Part shown: piece after piece, positions 44,665 to 52,175 of the stretch
Layout: the number at the start of each line of letters is the position of its first letter
Numbering within the stretch: position 1 is the stretch's first letter
The notes under the pieces: model-generated
Told to the model about the DNA's origin: nothing
Databases searched by the model: none
The model's input: the letters and a program-made list of their open reading frames with translations, nothing else
Assembly: GCA_049673305.1 (NCBI GenBank)
Contig: JBATXM010000222.1
Span: 40,632-104,631, forward strand
DNA length: 64,000 nt
Direction: 5' to 3'
Origin: GCA-003244245 sp049673305
Lineage (GTDB): Bacteria > Actinomycetota > Actinomycetes > Mycobacteriales > Pseudonocardiaceae
Made by a program: the position numbers and the translations under genes

Positions 44665-45861
44665 TTACACCGGCAGGCCTGCGCGGTGGGCCATTCCGCG
44701 CAGCTCCATGCCGATCACGTCTTTGCGCGTACCCGGGAGCATCGTGGCGATGACGTCCCGAACCAGCGGATCCCGGAGGACCTTGACCGGGAAGATGTCC
44801 TCCGCCGTGCGCAGCGCCCGCACGGCGTCGTCCCGGCGCCCCGGCAGCTCGGCCAGCGCACGGCCGTAAAACATCCAGTAGTGGGCCCGGCCCGACAGGA
44901 AGGGGTGCTGCTCGGGGTGAACATCTCGCGCGATGCTGAGCACCTGGTCGGGCTCGCCTGCTTCAAGCGCCAGCCACATCCGGTGACCTGCCACCTCGGC
45001 CGACGAGCAGTCGCACCCTAGAGAGTCGTCGCCGGTCGCTCCGAACCGCTCGGCCAGCTCCGTGGCGGCGTCCAGCGGCGCGGCCATATCGCCGGGCCGC
45101 TTGTCCAGTACGGCGGCGTGGGCGTGGCACGTGGAGAGCTGGCACATCAGACCGGCCGTGTCGGCGGTGGTCGGTGGCAAGGTCAGTGAGTCGAGCACGG
45201 TCTGCCCCAAGTCGAACGCCCCACCGCTCAACAGCGTGTCAGCCACAGCGAACCCGGCCACACCGAGGGTGGTGACCTCATCGCGCTGCTGGGCTAGGCG
45301 CCAGACCAGGAAGACGGTTCGGCGGATCAGATCGGCGGGTGCGGCCACTCGGACCAGCCACAGGCGGGTGACATGCACATGCAGGTAGACGGCGAGATCG
45401 AGCAGCTCGGCGTGATCGGTGCCGGTGGCCAGCGTGGTGTGCAGGTTGCGGATCAACCCGGGCAGCTCAGTGGCCACCTCGGCGAACTGGCACGCCCGCC
45501 GCTGCTGGTGGATCTGCGCCACCTGATCCCGCAACACTGCTACGGGCAGCACCACCCCGCCAGGGCGGTCGGTGTCGATCGCGTCCAGTGCCAGCCGCAC
45601 CGCCTCCGTGGTGGAATCGGTGTGCCCGTTGGCCGGTGCGGGCACCGGCAGCCGCATCAGGTCACTCGGGGCGATGCGCAGCGCGTTGGCCAGCGCGACG
45701 ATGTCCGAGAGTTTGTTCAGCGCGACCTCGCCACGCTCGATCCGGTCGAGCTGTGACTTGCTCATTCCAGCGAGCTCCGCGATCACCACCAGTGACTTGC
45801 GCCGGGACTTCCGGATCTGCCGCAGTCGGGCACCGATCGTCCGCGCGTCCTCAACGTCCAC
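44665..45861 (-). CDS. XRE-family regulator with TPR-like sensor domain
   Basis: 398 aa from GTG or ATG 45861. The N-terminal XRE helix-turn-helix is at residues about 8-65 (GARLRQIRKSRRKSL, AELAGMSKSQLDRIERGEV). The following 330 residues are helical repeats, as in regulators that sense peptides or small ligands. It is probably transcribed with the small gene at 44306. The upstream gap 45862-46316 has palindromic GC boxes (CCCCGGGG twice, 46118-46138) and an open frame from 46115 that I cannot support as a gene. Confidence 0.8.
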   Translation of the reverse strand: MDVEDARTIGARLRQIRKSRRKSLVVIAELAGMSKSQLDRIERGEVALNKLSDIVALANALRIAPSDLMRLPVPAPANGHTDSTTEAVRLALDAIDTDRPGGVVLPVAVLRDQVAQIHQQRRACQFAEVATELPGLIRNLHTTLATGTDHAELLDLAVYLHVHVTRLWLVRVAAPADLIRRTVFLVWRLAQQRDEVTTLGVAGFAVADTLLSGGAFDLGQTVLDSLTLPPTTADTAGLMCQLSTCHAHAAVLDKRPGDMAAPLDAATELAERFGATGDDSLGCDCSSAEVAGHRMWLALEAGEPDQVLSIARDVHPEQHPFLSGRAHYWMFYGRALAELPGRRDDAVRALRTAEDIFPVKVLRDPLVRDVIATMLPGTRKDVIGMELRGMAHRAGLPV

Positions 45862-46316
45862 GAAAAACCTCTCCTAGCCGGCACCCCCTGCCGGCGCCCC
45901 GGGGCGGGTACCACGGCGGGGAGGTGACCCAAGACTAGCGCGCCTGGCAGTGGCTACTGCGCAGCACGGACAGCGCCGACCGCGCACTGGCCCCGGCGTG
46001 TGTGCCCAGGCCGTAAAACGACCATGAGTCGTTAGCTTCGTTGACTACCAGCGGTGTGCAGCGCTTGTCGTCGTCGGTGCGGTGGTCTAGCGCTATCAAC
46101 CGAACCTCCTGCCGATGCCCCGGGGAGCGACCCCGGGGCGGAACCTCGGCAAGGAGGTAGCGACAGACTACTCGGCGTACCCCTGGTGGCGAGAACGGGC
46201 GGTGCTCGAGTGCCTCTGGAAGCGTGGCCGATGCCCCGATTCCTACGCGCCTCGGTCGGGCTTACCGGTGCACCTTGCAGCCGGTCTGTCTGGTGTGGTG
46301 AGTAGCGTCTGCGGTC

Positions 46317-46589
46317 GTGCCGAAACCGTTCTGGATCGCCGAGATCCAGATCAGCGAGGAGATGGAGAGCAAGATCCGGTCTCGCCGGTTCGTGACTGGT
46401 GACCAGCTCCGCGAGGCATGTATCCCCGACGCGTACGAACGTGCTGGTTGGCACTATCATCCTGAGCACGGCAGGCGCTTGCTGGTGGTGTGTCGCACCT
46501 CCGACAACGTAGGGCGCAAAGTGATCCTCCAGCCTATCGACCTGTCCGAAGGGATCTGGCGCCTGCGTACGGTCTTGAGGATAATGTGA
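46317..46589 (+). CDS. Small basic protein, possible toxin of a TA pair
   Basis: 90 aa from GTG 46317. The pattern of short beta strands (RRLLVVCRTSDNVGRKVILQ, then PIDLSEGIWRLRTVLRI) resembles small RNase toxins of the BrnT/RelE-like size class, but no catalytic set can be named. The next gene encodes an acidic protein 2 nt downstream, the usual toxin-then-antitoxin layout. The assignment is tentative. Confidence 0.45.
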   Translation: MPKPFWIAEIQISEEMESKIRSRRFVTGDQLREACIPDAYERAGWHYHPEHGRRLLVVCRTSDNVGRKVILQPIDLSEGIWRLRTVLRIM

Positions 46590-46591
46590 GC

Positions 46592-46861
46592 ATGCCCGAG
46601 GACGACGAGTTCGCCGAGTTCGAGACGGATGAGGCGACCTTTGACGCGATGCTGGAGCAGGCTGAGCCGGCCGAGCTAGTTGCTCCCCCGGTCTGCGTCA
46701 CTGTGCTGTCGGCGGCTCGAGACGCCTTCACGTTCCGGCAAGGTCTCCCCCTGTCGCTCGGCAACACCACATCAATGGCTATGGGCGGGACGGTCCAGCA
46801 GAGCCAGATACAGCCACCTCCCATCCGCCAGCAGCAGCCAACGGAGAGGGTGGCAAGCTGA
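46592..46861 (+). CDS. Small acidic protein, possible antitoxin partner
   Basis: 89 aa from ATG 46592, 2 nt after the previous stop. The first 30 residues are strongly acidic (PEDDEFAEFETDEATFDAM, then LEQAEPAE), fitting an antitoxin neutralising segment. The C-terminus is Gln/Pro-rich (QSQIQPPPIRQQQP). There is no helix-turn-helix, so it would not be a classical autoregulator. Confidence 0.45.
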   Translation: MPEDDEFAEFETDEATFDAMLEQAEPAELVAPPVCVTVLSAARDAFTFRQGLPLSLGNTTSMAMGGTVQQSQIQPPPIRQQQPTERVAS

Positions 46862-46867
46862 CGCCTC

Positions 46868-47314
46868 GTGGAGGCTCATGTCCTGCTGGCCGATTTCGCT
46901 CAGAGCGACAGCTCTGGGAAGGTGAACGCTCTAGGACTGGGGTGGAGTCTAACCAGCACCCCAATACCCCATCATGCAGTTGTGGTCATCCTGCGAGTTG
47001 CATGGGATGAGACCAACATCAATCACCACCTGACCTTGCAGCTGCTCACGGCCGACGGTCGTAACGCAGTTGAGGTCGCAACCCCCTTCGGGTCTCAGCC
47101 GCTGATGGTGGAGGCCGACTTCGAGGTCGGCCGGCCACCAGGTTTCGCACAAGGGTCGAGCATCGACCACTCGCTCGCCATCAACATCGCGGCCATGCCG
47201 CTTGCCCCGGGACGTTACGAGTGGCGGCTCCAGGTTGGCAACGAACAACGGGAGGACTGGCGCGCAGCCTTCACCGTTCGGCAACCACAAGGCAGCCTAG
47301 CCGAGTTCCACTAG
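46868..47314 (+). CDS. DUF6941-like protein
   Basis: 148 aa from GTG 46868, 6 nt after the preceding stop. It opens EAHVLLADFAQSDSSGKVNA, followed by GLGWSLTSTP and a beta-rich body ending APGRYEWRLQVGNE, a pattern I link to DUF6941 proteins (immunoglobulin-like fold, unknown role). It completes a three-gene operon with the two small proteins upstream. Confidence 0.6.
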   Translation: MEAHVLLADFAQSDSSGKVNALGLGWSLTSTPIPHHAVVVILRVAWDETNINHHLTLQLLTADGRNAVEVATPFGSQPLMVEADFEVGRPPGFAQGSSIDHSLAINIAAMPLAPGRYEWRLQVGNEQREDWRAAFTVRQPQGSLAEFH

Positions 47315-47324
47315 GCCAGGTACA

Positions 47325-47471
47325 TCACGCGGGCGTTGACCGGATGGAACCGACCGGCCGCCGCTCCACCACCAGGTTGGTGAAGCCCCTCGGACCTCGG
47401 TGCAGCGCGCAGCTGACGGGGATCGCCTTGCGGTTGTCGCGAGAAGCGCCCGCGGTCGCGCCTTCAGTCAT
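47325..47471 (-). pseudogene. Truncated copy of the small protein at 44306-44599
   Basis: 48 codons from ATG 47471. The first 38 (TEGATAGASRDNRKAIPVSC, ALHRGPRGFTNLVVERR) match the middle of the 44306 protein with few changes; the rest is lost. DNA similarity covers 47362-47469 versus 44424-44531, and a 19-nt block directly beside it (47345-47363) also occurs at 44144-44162. It is a duplication followed by a deletion of about 260 bp. Confidence 0.65.
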
Positions 47472-47556
47472 GGTTGACCTCTGCCTTCACCGAAGGAGCA
47501 CCGGCCCGCGTTCACGACGGCATCGACCTGGTGCACGTCTATGGTTGACCCAGGGG

Positions 47557-48471
47557 TCAGTAGTGCCAGGGGAACGGTGACCAGTCGGGTGGGCGTTTCT
47601 CTAGGAAGGAGTCGCGGCCCTCGACGGCCTCGTCGGTCAGGTAGGCCAGCCGGGTCGACTCACCGGCGAAGAGCTGCTGGCCGACCAATCCGTCGTCGAT
47701 CATGTTGAACGCGTACTTGAGCATCCGCTGCGCGGTGGGTGACTTGGCGTTGATCGCGCTGGCCCACTCCAGCGCGGTGCTCTCCAGCGACGCGTGCGCC
47801 ACCACCGCGTTGACCATGCCCATTCGGTGTGCGTCGGCCGCGCTGTACTCCCGCCCGAGGAAGAAGATCTCCCGGGCGAATTTCTGTCCCACCTGCCGGG
47901 CGAGATAGGCCGAGCCGAACCCGCCGTCGAAGGAGCCCACGTCGGCGTCGGTCTGCTTGAACCGGGCGTGCTCGGCTGAGGCCAGAGTCAGGTCGCAGAC
48001 CACGTGCAGGGAGTGCCCTCCGCCGGCCGCCCACCCCGGCACCACCGCGATCACCACCTTGGGCATGAACCTGATCAGCCGCTGGCACTCCAGAATGTGC
48101 AGCCGCCCGGCTCGCGCCGGGTCGATGGTGTCTGCGGTCTCTCCCGCCGCATACTGGTAACCCGTGCGACCTCGGATTCGCTGGTCCCCGCCCGAGCAGA
48201 AGGCCCAGCCGCCGTCCCTCGGCGAGGGGCCGTTGCCGGTCAGCAGCACGCACCCCACGTCCGGGGTCATCCGGGCGTGATCCAGCGCCTGGTACAGCTC
48301 GTCCACCGTGGCCGGGCGGAACGCGTTGCGGACCTCCGGCCGGTCGAAGGCGATCCGGACCGTGCCGTGCGCCACCGCCCGGTGGTAGGTGATGTCCGCG
48401 AAGTCATAGTCCTCGACACGGCGCCATGCGGCGGGATCAAACAGCTCGGAGACGCTCACGGCGGCGAGCAT
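47557..48471 (-). CDS. menB: 1,4-dihydroxy-2-naphthoyl-CoA synthase
   Basis: 304 aa from ATG 48471; the open frame to 48711 overlaps the divergent peptidase gene. It is a crotonase-fold enzyme with the MenB signatures WAFCSGGDQRIRG, VPGWAAGGGHSLHVVCD (oxyanion hole) and DVGSFDGGFGSAYLARQVG (catalytic Asp region), ending PFPWHY as usual. It cyclises o-succinylbenzoyl-CoA made by MenE. In related genomes menE and menB are close; here about 37 kb separates them. Confidence 0.94.
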   Translation of the reverse strand: MLAAVSVSELFDPAAWRRVEDYDFADITYHRAVAHGTVRIAFDRPEVRNAFRPATVDELYQALDHARMTPDVGCVLLTGNGPSPRDGGWAFCSGGDQRIRGRTGYQYAAGETADTIDPARAGRLHILECQRLIRFMPKVVIAVVPGWAAGGGHSLHVVCDLTLASAEHARFKQTDADVGSFDGGFGSAYLARQVGQKFAREIFFLGREYSAADAHRMGMVNAVVAHASLESTALEWASAINAKSPTAQRMLKYAFNMIDDGLVGQQLFAGESTRLAYLTDEAVEGRDSFLEKRPPDWSPFPWHY

Positions 48472-48550
48472 ACGAACTCCGGCATGCTGAGCACCCGTGA
48501 ACCCGTCCACCGCGGCGTTGAGGCCTAAGGTCGGTGTCGGGGAGGTGACC

Positions 48551-50029
48551 ATGCGAAAGTGGCTCCTGATTGGTCCGGTGCTGGCGCTGCTGCTGGTGGC
48601 TCTGGTGGCGCTGGTCATCCCGTGGCGCAGCGCACAACCCGCTCCGGCACCAGTAACCTCGCGACCGCCTTCCCCAACCTCAGCGCCGCCGGTTGCCGGC
48701 GCCGACAGCATCGGGGACCCGTACTTTCCGCAGGCTGGTGACGGTGGCTACGACGTCACCAGCTACGACATCCAGGTTCGCTACGACCCGCCCACCGACC
48801 GGCTCGAGGGGCACACCCTCATCACCGCCCAGGCCACCGAGAGCCTGTCCCGCTTCGACCTTGACCTGAGGTTGCCCGCCTCGGCCGTCACGGTGGATGA
48901 CCAGCCGGCCGGGATCCACCAGGACGGTGGCAAGCTGGAAGTCACCCCGGTTGTGCCCGTGCGGGTCGGCGAGCCGATGACGGTGCGGGTGGACTACGCC
49001 GGGGTGCCGTCGAGCGTCCCGGACGGGCCCGGTATGCCCTCGCCGTGGGTGCGCACTGCTGAGGGCGCGGTCGCGGTGGGCGAGCCGGAGATCGCCGCCT
49101 GGTGGTACCCGTGCAACGACCACCCCTCGGACAAGGCAACCTTCATGATTACCGCGATCGTGCCTGCCGGCCTGCAGGTGATCTCCAATGGGGCGCTGCT
49201 CGGTGGCCCTGAGCCGGCCGGGCCGGGCTTGGAGCGGTGGCGCTGGCAGGAGACCGAGCCGATGGCCACCTACCTGGCGTTCGTCGCGATCGGCCACTAC
49301 GACATCGTCCGCCAGGACACCCGCTTCGGCCTGTACCTGGCGGCCTACGATCAAGGACTCGACCCGCAGGTCGCGGAGGCGGCCCGGGCCTCGGTGGAGC
49401 GGACACCGGAGATCATCGAATTCCTCTCCGGGATCTTCGGCCCCTACCCGTTCCACCAGCTCGGTGGGGTGGTGCCGGACGCCCCCACGCTGAACTTCGC
49501 GCTGGAGGACCAGACCCGCCCGGTATACGGGCCGAAGTTCTTCGCCTCCGGCCAGGACATCACGGTGGTGGTGCACGAGCTGGCCCACCAGTGGTTCGGG
49601 GACAGCGTCTCGGTGCGGCACTGGAGTGACATCTGGCTCAACGAAGGCTTCGCCACCTACGCCGAATGGCTGTACACCGAACGCACCGGCGGCCCCAGCG
49701 CAGCGCAGACCGCGGCGCAGGACTACGCCCAATATCCCGCCGACGACGCCTTCTGGCGGATCCCGCCAGGGGCTCCCGGCGGTGCGGCGCAGACGCTCAA
49801 CCACGCGGTCTACCTGCGTGGCGCCATGGCGCTGCAGGCGCTTCGGGTGGCGTTAGGGGACGACAACTTCTTCGCCGCGCTGCGCGCCTGGGCCACCGAG
49901 CGGGCCGGTCGCAATGGCTCGGTGCAGGGTTTCCTGGCCCTGGTCAAGCATGTCTCCGGCAAGAACGTTGATGACGTAGCCCAGACCTGGCTGTTCACCC
50001 CGACCCGCCCCCCTTCGCCGCCTGGCTGA
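48551..50029 (+). CDS. Secreted M1-family metallopeptidase
   Basis: 492 aa from ATG 48551 (GGGGAGG upstream). An N-terminal hydrophobic segment (LLIGPVLALLLVALVALVI) is a signal or anchor. An M1 beta domain leads to the zinc site VVHELAHQWFGD (HExxH) with the third ligand in WLNEGFATYAEW. It is shorter than classical aminopeptidase N (about 850 aa) because the C-terminal helical domain is absent, which is common for exported actinobacterial M1 enzymes. It diverges from menB across a 79-bp gap. Confidence 0.87.
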   Translation: MRKWLLIGPVLALLLVALVALVIPWRSAQPAPAPVTSRPPSPTSAPPVAGADSIGDPYFPQAGDGGYDVTSYDIQVRYDPPTDRLEGHTLITAQATESLSRFDLDLRLPASAVTVDDQPAGIHQDGGKLEVTPVVPVRVGEPMTVRVDYAGVPSSVPDGPGMPSPWVRTAEGAVAVGEPEIAAWWYPCNDHPSDKATFMITAIVPAGLQVISNGALLGGPEPAGPGLERWRWQETEPMATYLAFVAIGHYDIVRQDTRFGLYLAAYDQGLDPQVAEAARASVERTPEIIEFLSGIFGPYPFHQLGGVVPDAPTLNFALEDQTRPVYGPKFFASGQDITVVVHELAHQWFGDSVSVRHWSDIWLNEGFATYAEWLYTERTGGPSAAQTAAQDYAQYPADDAFWRIPPGAPGGAAQTLNHAVYLRGAMALQALRVALGDDNFFAALRAWATERAGRNGSVQGFLALVKHVSGKNVDDVAQTWLFTPTRPPSPPG

Positions 50030-50139
50030 TTCACGACCTGGTCCTCCGTTTCTCTGAGTTGTCCACAGGTTGCGCGTGGAACTTCATTGTTGTCGCACCG
50101 CCGTGAGACGATCTGAAGCCGATCGAGGAGGAGGCGCTG

Positions 50140-50739
50140 GTGCCGGGAGTGCGGTTGGAATGGGACGGCAAGACGGCCGAGGTACCGCGGTTGCGCTTGC
50201 CGCTGCAGGTCGTCGAGACGGTCAACGCCTCACGTGCTGACTGCGGCGCGTTCTCTTACGACCGCGATCCCGATGACGGGTGGCGCAACAAGTTGGTCTG
50301 GGGTGACAACCTCCACGTGTTGGCCTCACTGGCTGAGGAGCTTGCTGGCCAGGTGGACCTCATCTACATTGATCCACCGTTTGACTCGCGGCAGGACTAC
50401 AAGGTTCGCATCACTGTTGGTGACGGTGGTAACGCCGCCGACCAGGATCTGGCCAAGCTCTCATCGGTCCTGGAGGAGAAGGCGTATCGTGACACATGGG
50501 GTAAAGGCGTCGAGAGCTACCTTCAGATGCTTTACGAGCGGCTTGTCCTGCTCCGGGAACTGCTCTCGGACCGTGGTTCGCTGTTCCTGCACCTTGCTCC
50601 CAACGTTAGCCACTTGGCTCGCGTCCTGCTGGACGAGATCTTCGGCGCCGACAATTTCCGCGCCGAGATTATCTGGAAGCGCACAACGGCTCATTCTGAC
50701 ACTAAAGATTTTGGAACGGTCCACGACTCGGTACTATGA
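50140..50739 (+). CDS. mod: Type III-like DNA methyltransferase, N-terminal part (split by insertion)
   Basis: 199 aa from GTG 50140. It contains catalytic motif IV as IDPPFDSRQDY (about residues 79-89) in the beta-class order and a target-domain start (AEIIWKRTTAHSD). The reading frame runs normally to VHDSVL and stops at TGA 50737-50739 because a 101-bp element begins at 50738. Removing the element and one TAT copy joins VHDSVL directly to CFAKTKRHTW, as expected for an intact Mod. Alone it lacks SAM motif I, so activity would require the second part. Confidence 0.8.
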   Translation: MPGVRLEWDGKTAEVPRLRLPLQVVETVNASRADCGAFSYDRDPDDGWRNKLVWGDNLHVLASLAEELAGQVDLIYIDPPFDSRQDYKVRITVGDGGNAADQDLAKLSSVLEEKAYRDTWGKGVESYLQMLYERLVLLRELLSDRGSLFLHLAPNVSHLARVLLDEIFGADNFRAEIIWKRTTAHSDTKDFGTVHDSVL

Positions 50740-52175
50740 GGCTTATGCAGAACTCAGGGACGGGCCCCGCGACCACCTCGCTGACCTGCGGGGACGCCAG
50801 TTGTCGATCATATTCTCAAGGAGTTCTGCATAAGCCTCTATGTTTCGCAAAGACTAAGAGGCATACTTGGAACCCTCAGTATCGTGATTACAATCCGAAT
50901 TATCTCGCTAGTAAGTATCGATACCGGGATCTCGATGGTCGCATTTACAGAAGAAGCGATCTGATGGCATCAGGGACAAGAAAAGGGCTGTCGGGGTTAC
51001 CCTGGCGTGGTCATGATCCTGCCCTGAAGGGCATGCACTGGAAATTCTCCATCGAGAGCCTGGAAGAGCTGAACCATGCGGGCCGCATCTACTGGCCTGA
51101 GAAACCGGGTGGAGTTCCGCAGTACAAGCGGTACTTGGATGAGATGTCCGGTCAAAGTGTCGGAGATTTATGGGATGATATCAACCCTGTGAATGCTCAA
51201 GCGATAGAGCGGCTCGGCTACGACACGCAGAAACCGGAGGTGCTGCTGGAGCGGATCATCAAGTCGTCGTCCGATGAGCGTTCGATCGTGCTGGACTGCT
51301 TCGTGGGTAGCGGCACCACTGCTGCGGTCGCCGAGAGGCTGAAGCGCCGGTGGGTGGCGGTTGACATCGGGCGTTTTGCGATCCACACTACGCGAAAGCG
51401 GCTGCTCGGCATCCCTCAATGCGCGCCGTTCGTGATCGCGAACCTGGGGCGCTATGAGCGTCAAGCTTGGCAGAACGCTACCACTGGGCCGCAGGTGCAG
51501 GCGTATCTCGAATTCGTGGTTGCGCTCTACGAGGCATCGCCGATGGCGGAGTTCCAGCACCTGCACGGCACGAAAGGACGCCGCGCGGTGCACGTCGGGG
51601 CTATCGATGCCGCAGTGAGCTTCGCGGAGATCAAAGATTCGCTGGATGAGGCGGCTGCGGCAGGCTATTTTGGGCTGGACGTGCTGGGCTGGGAATTTGA
51701 GATGGGCCTGCACGAACTGGTGCAGGACGAGGCGCGGGCCCGCGAAGTCGACCTTCAACTGCGCCGGATTCCCCGCGAGGTGATGGACCCACGGGCAGTG
51801 GATTCCGGCGAAGTGGTGTTCCACGAGCTCGCCTACCTCGAAGTGGCCACTACCGTGCGAAAGAGGAATCTCACCGTGACGCTCACCGACTTCGTACTGC
51901 CGAACCCCGACCTGGTACCGGCGTCGGTGCGCAGCAAGATCAGTGGTTGGGCGGACTACGTGGACTACTGGGCCGTCGACTTCACCTACGGTGCCGGAGG
52001 CGATGGTGACACCTTCCACAATCAATGGCAGTCCTACCGTACTCGCGCGAACCGGACCTTGGAGCGAGACACCACCCACGACTACGACCAGTCCGGGAAC
52101 TACACCGTCTTGGTCAAGGTTGTGGACATCTTCGGCAACGACACTACTACGGCGGTAGAGGTGCCGGTGACGTGA
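50736..52175 (+). CDS. mod: Type III-like DNA methyltransferase, C-terminal part
   Basis: 479 aa. The ATG at 50736 overlaps the stop of the first part (ATGA). The first 35 residues are coded by the insertion element; Mod homology begins at CFAKTKRHTW. It carries SAM motif I (LDCFVGSGTTAAVAERL, about residues 185-201) and VAVDIGRFAIHTTRKR. The C-terminal 60 residues (FTYGAGGDGDTF through GNYTVLVKVVDIFGND) look like a PKD-type beta domain. The element keeps this frame open, so a two-chain enzyme is conceivable. Confidence 0.8.
   Translation: MRLMQNSGTGPATTSLTCGDASCRSYSQGVLHKPLCFAKTKRHTWNPQYRDYNPNYLASKYRYRDLDGRIYRRSDLMASGTRKGLSGLPWRGHDPALKGMHWKFSIESLEELNHAGRIYWPEKPGGVPQYKRYLDEMSGQSVGDLWDDINPVNAQAIERLGYDTQKPEVLLERIIKSSSDERSIVLDCFVGSGTTAAVAERLKRRWVAVDIGRFAIHTTRKRLLGIPQCAPFVIANLGRYERQAWQNATTGPQVQAYLEFVVALYEASPMAEFQHLHGTKGRRAVHVGAIDAAVSFAEIKDSLDEAAAAGYFGLDVLGWEFEMGLHELVQDEARAREVDLQLRRIPREVMDPRAVDSGEVVFHELAYLEVATTVRKRNLTVTLTDFVLPNPDLVPASVRSKISGWADYVDYWAVDFTYGAGGDGDTFHNQWQSYRTRANRTLERDTTHDYDQSGNYTVLVKVVDIFGNDTTTAVEVPVT
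50738..50838. mobile_element. 101-bp MITE-like insertion with 18-bp terminal inverted repeats
   Basis: Terminal repeats GAGGCTTATGCAGAACTC (50738-50755) and its perfect complement (50821-50838) bound a 65-bp GC-rich core without a gene. TAT flanks both sides (50735-50737 and 50839-50841), fitting a 3-bp target duplication. It interrupts the methyltransferase gene precisely. No transposase with such ends is in the window, so it depends on one elsewhere. A partial match to the end (ATGCAGAACTCAG) lies near 14499. Confidence 0.85.

Noticed and set aside
46115..46402. 95-codon open frame upstream of the TA-like pair
   Set aside because: No ribosome site, overlaps GC palindromes and the next gene, and the second half is clearly out-of-frame sequence.
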